In this document: positions 40,172-54,200 of the stretch, one piece after another | Layout: each line of letters starts with the position of its first letter | How positions within the stretch are numbered: position 1 is the stretch's first letter | Made by a program: the position numbers and the translations under genes | The notes under the pieces: model-generated | Seen by the model: only the letters and a program-made list of their open reading frames with translations | Database searches by the model: none | Told to the model about the DNA's origin: nothing | Assembly (NCBI RefSeq): GCF_932526225.1 | Contig: NC_064048.1 | Location: 10,570,188-10,634,187, forward strand | Length of the DNA stretch: 64,000 bases | Source of the DNA: Nematostella vectensis | Taxonomy: Eukaryota; Cnidaria; Anthozoa; Actiniaria; Edwardsiidae | Direction: 5' to 3'

Positions 40172-42281
40172 AGAGCCCTTGTCAGCCACTGTTTTGTTTT
40201 TAATTGTTCCTAATCTATATTGGATTGCAAATAATGGGTAGAAAGATCAATATAAACACCTGAGAATAAAGTATCAGTCTTCATTAACCAAATTCAATAA
40301 CAGATAATTACAATTACCTGTTTACAAATCAGCCAATGAAAATTAATGCTTTCTCACACTTTATACCTTGATAAAATTACAAAATGATAGGAGATTGAGG
40401 GTTAACTACACCTCCCCCCACCCTTAGATAAAATTTGATAAAGTATTTAAGTATAAATTTATAACATCATGACCAGTACTGTGTACACAAAAAAACGTTT
40501 GAAATGTTTATTGTCTCATCGCCAAACCCAAGCAAAAGTTTAAGTGATGTTGTTTGAAGAGAAGTTTCTCGGTTCAGGGTTTGAATATCAATCTTACATC
40601 TAGTTGGGTTGGATAAGCATTCTAGGGATGCTAATAATTATAAGAACATTTGAATATGTGTACCTTGGTTAAAAGGTTTAAACTATTTGCAGGTTTAGCT
40701 CTTATACAGTAAAAAATAGAATAAAGAATTTATTAGATAGTTCACAGATAAAAATTGCTGACTCTCATTGTGTAAGAGTAAAATTTCTTAAGAATAAATG
40801 TATCACCAGTACACTGCTCTGCTCACTGGTTAAGAAATAAAATATTATTTGCGTGCCTTCATTGAGTTTTGAAAACGCCGAGGTGTTTCTGTTTGGGAGA
40901 ATTCGAGAAAAGATCAGTGGAGCACGAGACTGCTGGTCAAGGTTTTCAAAACTCAATGAAGGCACAAAAAAAATGGTTTATTTCTTTTATAAAATTATTT
41001 CTAATCCTATGCAAAAGACAAAAAAAAAACTTGCAACAGCGCACGCTCGTGGCGTCATTCCAGTGCACATCAGCGCGTGCGCAGAAAACAGTTTGAAAAA
41101 CTGGCTTCAAATTCCAAGCAATCTTTACTTCATCATTTGGTGGTTCATCTATTTAGACTAATCCCACAAATCAGACCGCCTGTACTATCTCAATTATTTT
41201 ATAATTCACTATGGGCTTTTTGCAGCTAGAAATCACTACTACCAAGGAAATATTCCCGTATGTCATACATATAAATATGTCTTTCTAGCAAGTACTACTT
41301 TGATTACCAAAGGCACAGGAAACGGTGTATTCTTGAGTGTTTGTCAAATTCCAACTTTTTTACTTTATTGTTGCCAAGAGCAATAGAATTAAAGGGCTTA
41401 TTTTTGTTTATGTATTATCATTTTTACTGATTGTTGTTAAAGCCAGAAATGCCCTTGAAATGGTCTACTATGAATAAGCTTCAAGTCTGTCTATGGCCGT
41501 AAAAAAAGCCAGTCTTACTAGTTGTTCTGAAGTGTTTCTCTTTTAAAGCTAGAGTGTCTACTATTAAAATATACCACCTACGCTAGAATAGGATTAACAC
41601 AAGCCATATTTTGAGAGCTTGTATAATTTACAGTTGTATTGCTAAAATATACTTAAATGCATGACTTGAATGTTTTCACTATTTTTGGGAGGGTTAACTA
41701 AAATAAAAGAAACAATAATAAAGCAGTGCTCTTTGAAGGATCATGTCTGCATTCTTTAAAAAAAAAGGTCACAGCCACACAAACAAAAGATATATCATTC
41801 AACCATACCCAATAAAAGTTTACTTTATACTTTATACTTTTGAAGTACTTTAGTTCCCGCCATTTTTGTGTTGCCAGGTGACATTGTGACGCTGCGTGCA
41901 CTCCATATTTGGTGATGTAGACAATGGGCTGCCAAATAAGGCGCGCGCGCACAATAGTCTTCAGACTTTGAACAAATGGAAACTGGCTCCAACCAAAATA
42001 TGCAGCTATAGATTATGATTTATTCATAAGAGTTTATTGCAAGAATGACCACAGCTCTACTTTATTTTAGTGATTTTATCACTTAGTGACCCTTTCAAGT
42101 CATCGAACGGTTTATTACCTTACTTCTAGAAGTTTTGTTGGACCATGCAAGACACGAAGAGCCGATATGCAGTCAAACAACTTTCACTGATCGCACATGT
42201 AAATACGAGAAACCGCGACGGTTACTGACCCAGAAGTGGCCCTAAAATACCAAGATTGAAACCCAGCGAATAGGAAACGTC
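40172..42281. other. Intergenic region OGFOD3 to KASH5-like gene
   Basis: Contains the OGFOD3 3' UTR (poly(A) signal 40265-40270), an inverted fragment of the dispersed palindromic family (40325-40357), the hairpin at 40853-40965 and the promoter area of the next gene. Nothing else was identified; the short frames here have no family features. Confidence 0.5.
40853..40965. repeat. 113-bp hairpin with 24-bp perfect arms
   Basis: GTGCCTTCATTGAGTTTTGA-AAAC at the left and its exact complement at 40942-40965. The two arms give mirror-image short frames starting MPSLSFEN on opposite strands, which shows they are one palindromic repeat and not genes. Probably a very short MITE. Confidence 0.8.
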
Positions 42282-45200
42282 ATGAGTTTGTCGGTAAGTT
42301 GAGATGTCATTAAAATATCCCCTTTATAGCCGTCGGCAGGGTAGAAGTTCTCGGTCAATCGCTCACGCAAGACGACCCGTGTCACAATCTAACCGCGATG
42401 AAATTTCCGTTTATTTACAAATTTCCACAAATGGCCAGTTAGTTTGAAGTTAGTTCTGGGCATATATATGTGTATTCTGCTTTGTTTTGTTAACAAATCT
42501 TTGTTAAAATGTTATTTTAGGAGAGCGAGGATCACGATTCCTCAGCAGAGGAACACGAATTGTCTAAACTAAAAGAGGAGGCAATTCTTGACAGTTTATT
42601 TTACGCTTGCGAGGTGGACGATAGCGGAAAAGTGCCTGTTTCTCGTCTTATAAGCTACCTTAGAACTGCTGTGGCCAAGGACTCCAACGACAATACTCCA
42701 GAGGTAACAGATAACAGAATTCACATAATTTACCTAAAAACACAGAGAAATCACCCAATGTTTCTATAATTTTAGCGGGAAATTGGAACTTGAAAATCTA
42801 TCATCGCGCGCTATCTAAACTTCATCCTTGTTGATAATGCTAAGTCGGATCAACGTTATACTAATTTATATTTATATTTCTCCACTGTCGCGAATCTAAA
42901 AGCCGATTAACCATAAGAGGCTTTGTATTATCCAACGGCTAATGCAGTCAGTATATATATATTTTTGATCTGTTGTTGGTATGGAAATGCAACCATTAAA
43001 ATAGCGACATCTTTGGCGAACGCTTCGATTTTTTGTAATGTTGACATAGTAAGACATAATATTATTTCAGCCAAGGATACTATTTCTATGCTCAAAGGTT
43101 TGTTGATTTTCTCATTATGATTTTCTCCCATGTCATTCCCATTTCATTCCTTTTTCGGTTATTATCGCAACATTATGCGCCTTGATATAACTTAAACTCA
43201 ATTCCAACACTTTTGCCCAAATTCTTCACTTTTTCCACACTGTTTTTATAATAAGTATGTATACTTCAATTGTTATTCGATATATTTTCTAATTTGTCTA
43301 AAGATTTTGACAGTGAAAAATAAACTTTTATCGGTAGTGTCAAGGTTCGATAATATCTTTGTATTTCCTTTGTTATCGGTGACAAAAAGCAAGTATGCCT
43401 GGAGACTTACGCCAACGAGATTTATTATGTCAGTAATTCCCTCGATACGTTTTAGCATATAAACTTTATTTGCATTGTCTACTCATAAATATATAAATAA
43501 ACCTCGGAAGATCAATTTGGCTCCATATTTCTAATCATTGAGGGTGTGCAATTATTGTTGGATTGGTTTTATTGAAAAGGAAGTGAATTTTGAAATGAAG
43601 ATAAGTTTTTACTTTAGAGAGAGCATTTAGGAAAAAAAAAAACGCCATGTCATAGCAAACAAAAGGCTTTTCTGGTTGGAAAATGTTCAAATAGTTATTC
43701 AAATAGACACCCCTGCTGTAAGAATGCTTGCCCAGTAATTCTACCCCCTCAGTTTGATGTCAAAGTGAGTAATTTTTAACAAGTGTTTTTGAGTGGTGAG
43801 ATGCTTGGGTCACTTTGCCAAACTTAGAACTGGAGTGTGTGATAATTGGGTAATAAATAGTGTTATTCTATGGAAATGGCAGCTAAAAATAATTACATCC
43901 TTTTGCTTTGCTTCACTACGCACCAGACATGTTTTATTCCCTGGGGAGGTAGCAAGGCGATTATACAAGAAAAGAACCTTTCATGTATTTTCTTGCTAAA
44001 AATATTGCCTTACCCTAAACCAAATGGTTTATTTTATGTTCTGTTTGGTTGTCAACCAATCTTGGACAGACATCTTATGAAATTGGGTAAAATACAGTAA
44101 ATATGTGGAAAAAAAACAAGAGAGCCTATGCGGGTTAATACATAGAATGTATGAACATTCTCACAAAAATTAGGGTTTTGATGAGTTCCAAAATCGTGTG
44201 ACACCTGCTTAATGCGGGTGAGTTGACAGCTATGCTGTTGGGTAAATGGGACTAGCTTATTAGGACCTCCAGTTTGTTGGTGATTGGTCACATAGCACGA
44301 ATAAAGATTTTTACTACGGAAATAGATGGACATTAAACAATTCTCCAGGGCGGGAACACAAGACTTGCAACACTGAATTACTGCGGTACATACCAAGCCC
44401 CTCCCTTAAATAAGGGCCTCCTCCCCAATGAGATCCTTGTGGAAGAGGAAATATTTGAATAAATGACTCCCCAGAATAAGTGCCTTCCTTAAGGTAATTC
44501 CCTTGAAATAGTTCTACAACCCAGATTTTTTTTAAACTTGGCATAAACAATATTGAAGTTAAGGGCTTTCAAAAAATGTAATAAAAAGATGGGGGTACCG
44601 ACCTCGTTTTCACAACAGAGGGGCGTAGAGTTGACACGTTTTTTCCTGATTGAGCGAGGAAAAATACCAACTTTTAGTTTTCAAAAAGAGTGCCTATAGT
44701 CTTTAGAAAATTAAGTTCTGTTTGTCGAGCTACCAAAATCCGATCTCCCAAACAATAACCCGTAGTACCTAACATTCAAAACAAATCACATTTAAGAGAT
44801 CGCACTAAAAGACACTGTTTTCGCCACTATTTATACAGTAAAAAGGACCATTTTGAAGTATTTTACGGCTTTTAAGAGAAAATATACAAACTTCTACAAC
44901 CCAACTTTTTTTCTTCTTTCAGTATATCATTTTTCCATATATTTAACTATTTGAGCAAATAAAAAATGGGCGTAACCAACTTCGTTTTCTCTCAAAGTGA
45001 TTTTAATTAAAAAAGCGCACCTTTTGATTTGTTTTCTTGTACAACTGTGGCATTTATTACCAGAAAATTCGAACAAACGGCGCGCGCTAGGATGCGCAGA
45101 AGTCGTGCGCAGTGCAATTCAAGGGAATTACCTTAAATGCTTGGCTCTTAATAGACCTCCATGTTGACTTTGATGGCTGTTTGTTTGAAGGGAGTGCCTG

Positions 45201-48200
45201 CCTGATGCAGCATTTTATTAATTGAAATAATTTTTTTTGGTCCTTAGAGGATATTTACCCCTTCTCGTTGTTAAAGGTGCTATTTTATCTTAGAAGGACC
45301 GCCTCCTCCCAATATGGGCCTTGCCTGGGACATTAAATGAAATAAGTGCTGCTGTGTTATTCAAGCAGCCATGTTATCTAAAATAATACCTGACATTTAT
45401 CTTTTTCTTGGTGCCATTTTGCAATTTTGAACCTGATTCTCAATGCTCTTTACTTCTTCTTCACGTTTTTAAAATACATGTAAAGTAGTCTTTCTAACAC
45501 AGAATAAAAAAATATACCAAATGGAATTTTCTATAACATATTTTGATTAAAATGTATGTACTGTAATTTAATCATTTTCCTGTTTGCTGATAATCTTGAC
45601 AACTAGTCACTTGTTCCTAAATGAAAATGCTTTTATTATTTTCCAGTTTGCGGATAACCTGGACGACCTGTCCCTGATTCTGGACCCCGAGGGCCAGGAT
45701 GTTCACATAAGCTTGACCACCTACCATGCAGGCATCAGCGAGTGGATTGATGAGATCCGAAAGAGGAGGTGCATTACTGTTTTATTTGAGGCCTGTTCTA
45801 AGTGGAATAGGGGTGGTAGGCCAAAAGCCAGGGGGGGGGGGGGGGTTCCAGGCCTGTATCCAGAGAAAGGGTTGCAGGGAGGAAGGGAGGAGGGGGGTGT
45901 CAGGTCTCTAGTCATTTGGAAGGGTGGAAGGTGATTGCGGTCAGTCCTGTAGTAAGGGGGTACAAGGACTGTATCCAGAGAAAGAGTGGCAGGGAGGAAG
46001 GGGGGAGGGAGGGGGGGGATGTCAGGTCTGTAGTCATTTGGAAGGGTGGAAGGTGATTGCGGTCAGTCCTGTAGCAAGGGGGTACAAGGACTGTATCCAG
46101 AGAAAGGGTGGCAGGGAGGAAGGGAGGAGGGAGGGGGGGGGATGTCAGGTCTGTAGTCATTTGGAAGGGTGGAAGGTGATTGCGGTCAGTCCTGTAGTAA
46201 GGGGGTACAAGGACTGTATCCAGAGAAAGGGTGGCAGGGAGGAAGGGAGGAGGGAGGGGGGTGTCAGGTCTGTAGTCATTTGGAAGGGTGGAAGGTGATT
46301 GCGGTCAGTCCTGTAGTAAGGAGGTACAAGGACTGTATCCAGAGAAAGGGTGGCAGGGAGGAAGGGAGGAGGGGGGGGGGGATGTCAGGTCTGTAGTCAT
46401 TTGGAAGGGTGGGAGGTGATTGCAGTCAGTCCTGTAGTAAGGGAGTACAAGGACTGTATCCAGAGAAAGGGTGGCAGGGAGGAGGGAGGGGGGGATGTCA
46501 GGTCTCTAGTCATTTGGAAGGGTGGGAGGTGATTGCGGTCAGTCCTGTAGTAAGGGGGTACAAGGACTGTAGCCATGGCTGTGTCAGGCCAGTAGCCATG
46601 GAGGCTCAGAAAATTACTCAAATGGTCTGGAAGGTTGCTATATTGATTGAAGAATATTTTGAAGAGAAATGTGGGCTAGAAGGAAATGCACAAAGAACAA
46701 ATGCTTTATGTAATCACTAAACAACCCCTCCCCCTGCCTGTGAAAACTGAAAAATTGGAGTAGAATCTTATTTCGAAAATGTATGTTAATGAAAGTAATC
46801 AATTATGAGAATGCTTAATGTAATCACTAAACAACCCCTCCCCCACCAAGCCCCACCCCCACCCCCCTTGTCAGAAGAAACTCTAGCTTTTGACCTTTAG
46901 ATGATTTCAGTGTATTTCTTCATACAGCTGTCATACTTTCCAAGATTTACACAAATCACTTAATTCAGCCAGATCTTGAAATAAAACATAAATATGGTGG
47001 TTATGCCATTTATTTGCCATTAATAACAGAAGTAGGTCAATATAATAAATAGGTTTTTACTGAGAGACATGTCTAGACATGATGAATTAATTTTAATGGG
47101 TTGCTATTTCTGATTCTTTGTCAGTTTTCAGCAACCCTCCTAAATATTTACAATGTACTTGTCAAACCCTTTTTGACAAGCTAATGGCTAGATAAATCCC
47201 CTCAATCTCTGTGTTTAATTTTTTATGCACACCGAACTTTTAAAGCATCCATTGATCCATACTATTCATTGGGATAGTTTAATTTCATTTCACCCTATGC
47301 AAGCCATACATTGATTACTTTAAGTGAAAAAATATTATTAGTGGGCGTGTGATGGTGTGAAAGAGGGGTGGTGGGTGTGATTGTTAATGTTGTTGTTGTT
47401 GCTGTTGCTGTTGTAAGTGATTGTTTATTATTATTATGATTGTAGTTATTTATTAATATTTTTATTATTATATTTCCAGTATGGCAAGTCTTGAGGAGCA
47501 GTACTATTCACCAGTCACTGTCAACTGCACAGTAAGAACTATATTTATTGGGGGGGAGGTAGTGAGAACTTTTTGAGGGAGGGGGGGGTTATTTTGGTAA
47601 CTGTGATGACTGCAATAAGAGCTAGTGCTGCACAGTCTGCCACATCCATATTGTCAGATACAAATATAATTGGGTTAATAAAAAAAATTCTTACAATGGC
47701 CATCTGTTCTTTGTATTACGGAATAATATGTAGTTTTTTTTCAAAAAGCAAATAACGTGAGGCCGAAATGCACAAATTTTTTTTTACAAAAAAACGTTTC
47801 TTAAGCCTATTAGGTACTGTGATATGGAAATGGTTCTTTTAATGAATTTGAACAATGCACCAATACTCGGAAACAGTCTATTGCTCATTGTTACAGTATT
47901 TGGACCACTTTCAGGCCAGAGCATTTGCATTCAGACTGACATCTATACACTTTCCTATTTTGCAGTCACCATCATTCGGCTCTCTCGTCCAGAATGGATT
48001 AGACCTAGGTAAGTGCACTGTATGTTCCTACTGTTTGCCTTATTCCTTTTATACCAGAACCCCGTGTTTAATTGTGTTATTCTGTTACAGCCACCAGCAC
48101 TCCTAATGCATCCACTGATAGCGTTGAAGGTATTGGTGGAGAGTCACCCAAGAAAAACGACTGGTAAGAAAAATATGACTGGAAAAAAAAATACTCTCTA

Positions 48201-51200
48201 CCCTGTGCAGAGCTTAATCCAAAAAGGCAGCCACAACATAAAAACTAAGAGTTCTGAGGTTTTCTTGCAATTGCTTATGAACTTTCTAAGGTTAGGTTAA
48301 GATTACGATCTTGTTAATCACATGTATAAAAAGGAAAGTGTCCAAGTATTGCTTGACGCCATGGTTAAAACAACTAATTTCGTTCAATAAAATGCTCAAC
48401 ATCATATTTTGTCTCTTCAGGGATCGAGCTCAAGAAATGATGGCCACAATTGAGAGTTTACAGGCAAACAACAAGAGACTGTTAGATCAGTATTCCTCTG
48501 TCCAGGCTCAGGTACAATGACTTGTACACGAGTTATTTTATGTTACAGCTTGCTACGTGTGCTCTCATTACTTTCAAATTTGGTTCCACTTGGAGAATCT
48601 GTGTTGTAACTCGTAGTGATTCATGGGCATCAAATAAATAAAAAATAAGCATGGATGAAAATAAACACAGGTCTACATGTGGATGGTCTACATGTGGATG
48701 GTCTACATGTGGATGGTCTACATGTGGATGGTCTACATGTGGATGGTCTACATGTGGATGGTCTACATGTGGATGGTCTACATGTGGATGGTCTACATGT
48801 GGATGGTCTACATGTGGATGGTCTACATGTGGATGGTCTACATGTGGATGGTCTACATGTGGATGGTCTACATGTGGATGGTCTACATGTGGATGGTCTA
48901 CATGTGGATGGTCTACATGTGGATGGTCTACATGTGGATGGTCTACATGTGGATGGTCTACATGTGGATGGTCTACATGTGGATGGTCTACATGTGGATG
49001 GTCTACATGTGGATGGTCTACATGTGGATGGTCTACATGTGGATGGTCTACATGTGGATGGTCTACATGTGGATGGTCTACATGTGGATGGTCTACATGT
49101 GGATGGTCTACATGTGGATGGTCTACATGTGGATGGTCTACATGTGGATGGTCTACATGTGGATGGTGTACATGTGGATGGTGTACATGTGGATGGTGTA
49201 CATGTGGATGGTGTACATGTGGATGGTGTACATGTGGATGGTGTACATGTGGATGGTCTACATGTGGATGGTCTACATGTGGATGGTGTACATGTGGATG
49301 GTGTACATGTGGATGGTGTACATGTGGATGGTGTACATGTGGATGGTGTACATGTGGATGGTGTACATGTGGATGGTGTACATGTGGATGGTGTACATGT
49401 GGATGGTGTACATGTGGATGGTGTACATGTGGATGGTCTACATGTGGATGGTCTACATGTGGATGGTCTACATGTGGATGGTCTACATGTGGATGGTCTA
49501 CATGTGGATGGTCTACATGTGGATGGTCTACATGTGGATGGTCTACATGTGGATGGTCTACACATGGATGGTCTACACATGGATGGTCTACACATGGATG
49601 ACGTGTGGGATGATGGGGTCAGCTTTATACAGTCGTTGCTTCAGATTTTTAGTTTTTTTCCCTAGTGGGCGTACTCAGGAGAAAAAAATATGCAAGAAAC
49701 TGATTAATTTCATTCACTTTGCTGCAGATGGACTTAACTGATGAGCTGAACGCCCAGCTGACAGCAGAGTTAACGGACCTAAAGAAACAGATGCAAATGT
49801 ACGTAATTACGCCATGTATGACCAAAGTGTAGAACTTCATATAGGGTTAGGGAACGTGTCATTTGACTTCATGTCATACATAAAGTACATAATGGAAATG
49901 TAAGGTTCAATCTAGCATCAGGTCCATGTGACCAAATTAAGCCTATGAACTTACTCTTGTTCGGCGTATTAATTAAAGAACGTAGATCTAACGGACACGA
50001 CAATTTTGTTATTGTTTTAATTTTGTTGTTTTTTAAACTCATCATTTTTAACAATACAACTTTATCCTGTATTTAAGCGGCAAACGCACCAGTTTGCTTC
50101 CGGCCGATAACGTATTTGCGGGCCGAAAACCTCCACTGACAAAAGACAAATCCGTGCTATCTATTTAACCGGCCATCTTCCTTAAAAAGCATTCATACCG
50201 AAGAACCTTATTATAGACACACTTCTTGTACAATTTTGAAATATTTTTTTCGATTATATGTTTGCGATTGCTGCTTTAAATACATTTAGTTCGAATTGAC
50301 AACTCATTTGATTGTTTTCTTAAATTTTATTATGTTTGATGACGTTGATTATTTTTTGTGTTTGCTTAATGCTCTAGCTTGCAACATACGTCAGAAAAAT
50401 ATAAACTATTGGAAAAAGAAAATGCCGATCTTAGGCAGTCAGGTATGTTATAGAAACTTGTTTCTCCATAAAAAGATGCTCGTGTCATTGTTATTCTTGG
50501 TGCTGATTGGCTACATTTCTTTAATCTTTATATCGGTGACCGCACGGTAGCGCACTTCGCACTAAAAGATTCATTTATTGGTTGTTTATTCACGAATCCC
50601 AACCATCACACCAAGACTCGCATTTCCAAGAAAATTTTCCAAGAAAATAAAGCATTACACCCCTACACGCATTTTAGTCCCTTTTGAATATTACTACAAA
50701 TACAAAGAAACGTAACTGGAAGCTTTCGTTGACCGTTTTCTAAAGCTAAATCGCCTTTTAGACTACGTCATGCAAGATCTTTGAATTATTTTCAATTTTC
50801 CACTCTTTTTGGCACAAATGCATAATTCTCTGACCAATCAAAAGTCACAAAATGCGTTTAGTTAGTTTGAATGACGAAAGTCAGAAAGGGGTTTGGCTGT
50901 TTGTAATTATTGACGAGAGTTACAGAATGTCTGTATGTAGCAGTAACCAATAGTTAAGGTAAATAACCTTAGTTTCCCCTGTTTTCTAGTAAGTGAAACA
51001 CAAGAAGTGGCTAACAGTCTCCAAAATAGAAATTCTCTTCTGGTAAGATTCAAGATTTTTGCTTTTCCATGTAAAATCTACGAAATCCGCTCTTACTCAG
51101 TTATTGTTCTTCATTCTAGGAAAGAGAAAAACAATCATTAGAAGAAAATATACAAGATTTAAATGTAAAGGTAAGACTGAGCTGTTGTCCATGAAGGAGG

Positions 51201-54200
51201 AGTAACCCTACAGTACGTAGACTACCTGATTTTCTCAATGGTAAATAAGGCCTAACCTTAGCTTGACTATCTGGCATGCTCGATGGCAAATAAGGTCGTA
51301 CCTTACCTTATCTTGACTATCTGACATGCTCGATGGCAAATAAAGCTTTACTTTACCTTGACTCTCTGGCGTGCTTGATGGCAAATAAGGCCTTACCTTA
51401 CCTTGACTATCTGGCGTGCTCGATGGCAAATAAGGCCTTACCTTACCTTGACTATCTGGCATGCTCGATGGCAAATAAGGCCTTACCTTACCTTGACTCT
51501 CTGGCATGCTCGATGGCAAATAAGGCCTCACCTTACCTTGACTCTCTGGCATGCTCGATGGCAAATAAGGCCTTACCTTACCTTGACTATCTGACATGCT
51601 CTATGGCAAATAAGGCCTTACCTTACCTTGACTCTCTGGCATGCTCAATGGCAAATAAGGCCTTACCTTACCTTGACTATCTGGCATGCTCGATGGCAAA
51701 AAAGGCCTTACCTTACCTTACATTGACTATCTGGCATGCTTGATGGCAAAAAAGGCCTTACCTTACCTTGACTATCTGGCATGCTCGATGGCAAATAAGG
51801 CCTTACCTTACCTTGACAATCTGGCATGCTCGATGGCAAATAAGGCCTTACCTTACCTTGACTATCTGGCATGCTCGATGGCAAATAAGGCCTTACCTTA
51901 CCTTGACTATCTGGCATACTCGATAGCAAATAAGGCCTTACCTTACCTTGACTATCTGGCATGCTCTATGGCAAAAAAGGCCTTACCTTACCTTACCTTG
52001 ACTATCTGGCATGCTTGATGGCAAAAATGGCCTTACCTTACCTTGACTCTCTGGCACGCTTGATGGCAAATAAGGCCTTACCTTCCCTTGACTCTCTGGC
52101 ATACTCGATGGCAAATAAGGCCTTACCTTACCTTGACTATCTGGCGTGCTCGATGGCAAATAAGGCCTTACCTTACCTTGACTATCTGGCATGCTCGAAG
52201 GCAAATAAGGCCTTACCTTACCTTGAATATCTGGCATGCTCGATAGCAAATAAGGCCTTACCTTGACTATCTGGCATGCTCGAAGGCAATTAAGGCCTTA
52301 CCTTTCCTTGACTATCTGGCATGCTCTATGGCAAATAAGGCCTTACCTTATCGTACCTTGACTATCTGACATACTCGATGGCAAATAAGGCCTTACCACC
52401 ACACTTGGTGTTCTCCTATGATGACAAAATTGGCGGCTGATAGAGACTATTATTACAAAGATGTCGAGAATAGAAGGGTGCCAAAAAGTTCCCTATTGAG
52501 TCAAAATGGATCATTCTCTTTCAGTTAACACAATCGCAAAGCGAAATATCTCTACTAGCTTCTCAGAAAAAAGAATTGACAGAGTCTATAGGATTACAAA
52601 AGGTTGGTGTTCTCGACTTATAAAAGATACGTTTTTTATATAGTATATCTTATTTATGATATAATGTGATATGTAAAATCAAGACTTATATTAATGTATA
52701 AAAAGAAGAAAAAAAGAAATACAGAATCCTGTAAATGATTTCTTGATTTTTCTGATTGGCTAGAACAAAGTGATATTTTTGGTGAAATTCATCTTTAATA
52801 GGTGAAATCACTGAAGACACATGCTCCCCTCGCGCGCAGCAAGACCTACCCCTCAGACCTACCAATGTGTCAAAATCAATCGGAAATAATTTAGCATAGG
52901 AATTAAGAATAATTAATTACATATTCGTTTTGCGCGCGAAATTTAGCGTGAAATTCACTCAACCATGATGGATTTATTTGTATTTGTTTAATGTTCATTC
53001 CGTCCAAGAATTTGTCATATACCTGACCTTTCTTCTCTTTTGCAGCAAGTTGTCTTTGAAGAATTAAAAAATGTTCGTGAAGAATTTGCTGAGGTATAAA
53101 TGTTATCCTTTATAATTTGTTACCATTACATTAGATCCACCTTCCAAATTTCTCTGTTCAAATCCATTCTCTTTAACACCAACAAAAATAGAATTTCAAT
53201 TTCAGTGAGGTCTCAAGTTCTCCTCAAAGTAATGTTCTTTCAAAGTGTTCAAAGTATCAAATAACACATTGTCACGCAAGTAGGATTTAAACTTTGTCTT
53301 TGTTGCCATGTTAGCGCTCGGCGCTATATACAACGTTTTCCTATCTCGTATATTTATATTGCAAAACTGTTCGTACATATGAAGCCATTGATAAAAGTGG
53401 CAATTATCTTTTTCCTCCAGGAATCGACAACAAAAACACAATATTTAAATAGCGTTATAGCAGAACTCACACTTGCAAATGAGGTAGGTGTGATTTTAGT
53501 TGCTTATTGTAATCTAAAAGTACCCTTGTTTGAGGCCTGTTTGATTTTTACGGGTTTCAGTAGTAAAACGTGATCAACGAAAATGTGTGTGGAATCTTTA
53601 TTTCGACCAACCGCGTGCTAGATTTACAAGCAGTTAACTGGTGATAGTCTAAAGATTCAGAATTTTCACTGGAGATTCGTCCGGAGACAATACATATTTT
53701 ACACATATAAACTGGTACACATGTAAACTGATTGCTGCTTTAAGGAACATAAGCTTCAGAGAAGCAGGCGGATATTAGTTATGCAATTGTCTGCCATGTT
53801 CTTCAGGAACTTAAGCTGGAGAAGAGCAGGCTGGAACAAGTTGTCGCCGACCTCACTGATGAACATCCAAGGTGAGTGATATAAGGGTAAGACAGTGTGC
53901 CAGGTTATGTCCCAGACATTGAAACAGAGTGGACGAAGATAGGGCACCATGGAAGGGCTGAGACAATCACCTGGGTAGAACAAGGCACCTGGGTATACAA
54001 ACGAGACAGAGACAGGGCACCAGTTCAGGAAGGTTGCAGTACACCAGGGTATAGGAATGAGACAGGGCACCAGTTCAGGAAGGGAACAGGGTTGGACTGA
54101 TACAGGACACCAGGGTCTCACAATACACCCCTTGAGCTGCCTGATGCAGACTGGCAGGCCTATCTTGACAAATGTCAGGGTATGGGAATGAGACAGGGCA

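Noticed and set aside
45584-46720. Gly/Arg-rich frames across the G-rich repeat
   Set aside because: Only 45647-45768 is coding (KASH5-like exon); the remainder reads through a minisatellite.
48630-49741. Long open frames (316-354 codons) on both strands
   Set aside because: They arise because the 15-bp minisatellite period is divisible by three and has no stop in those frames; it lies between two confirmed coding exons.
51235-52266. Leu/Tyr- and Pro/Ser-rich repeat proteins
   Set aside because: Products of the 45-bp minisatellite; in an intron of the KASH5-like gene.
53756-54121. 121-codon frame on the - strand, Pro/Cys-rich
   Set aside because: Antisense to a confirmed exon (53807-53871) and repeat sequence.
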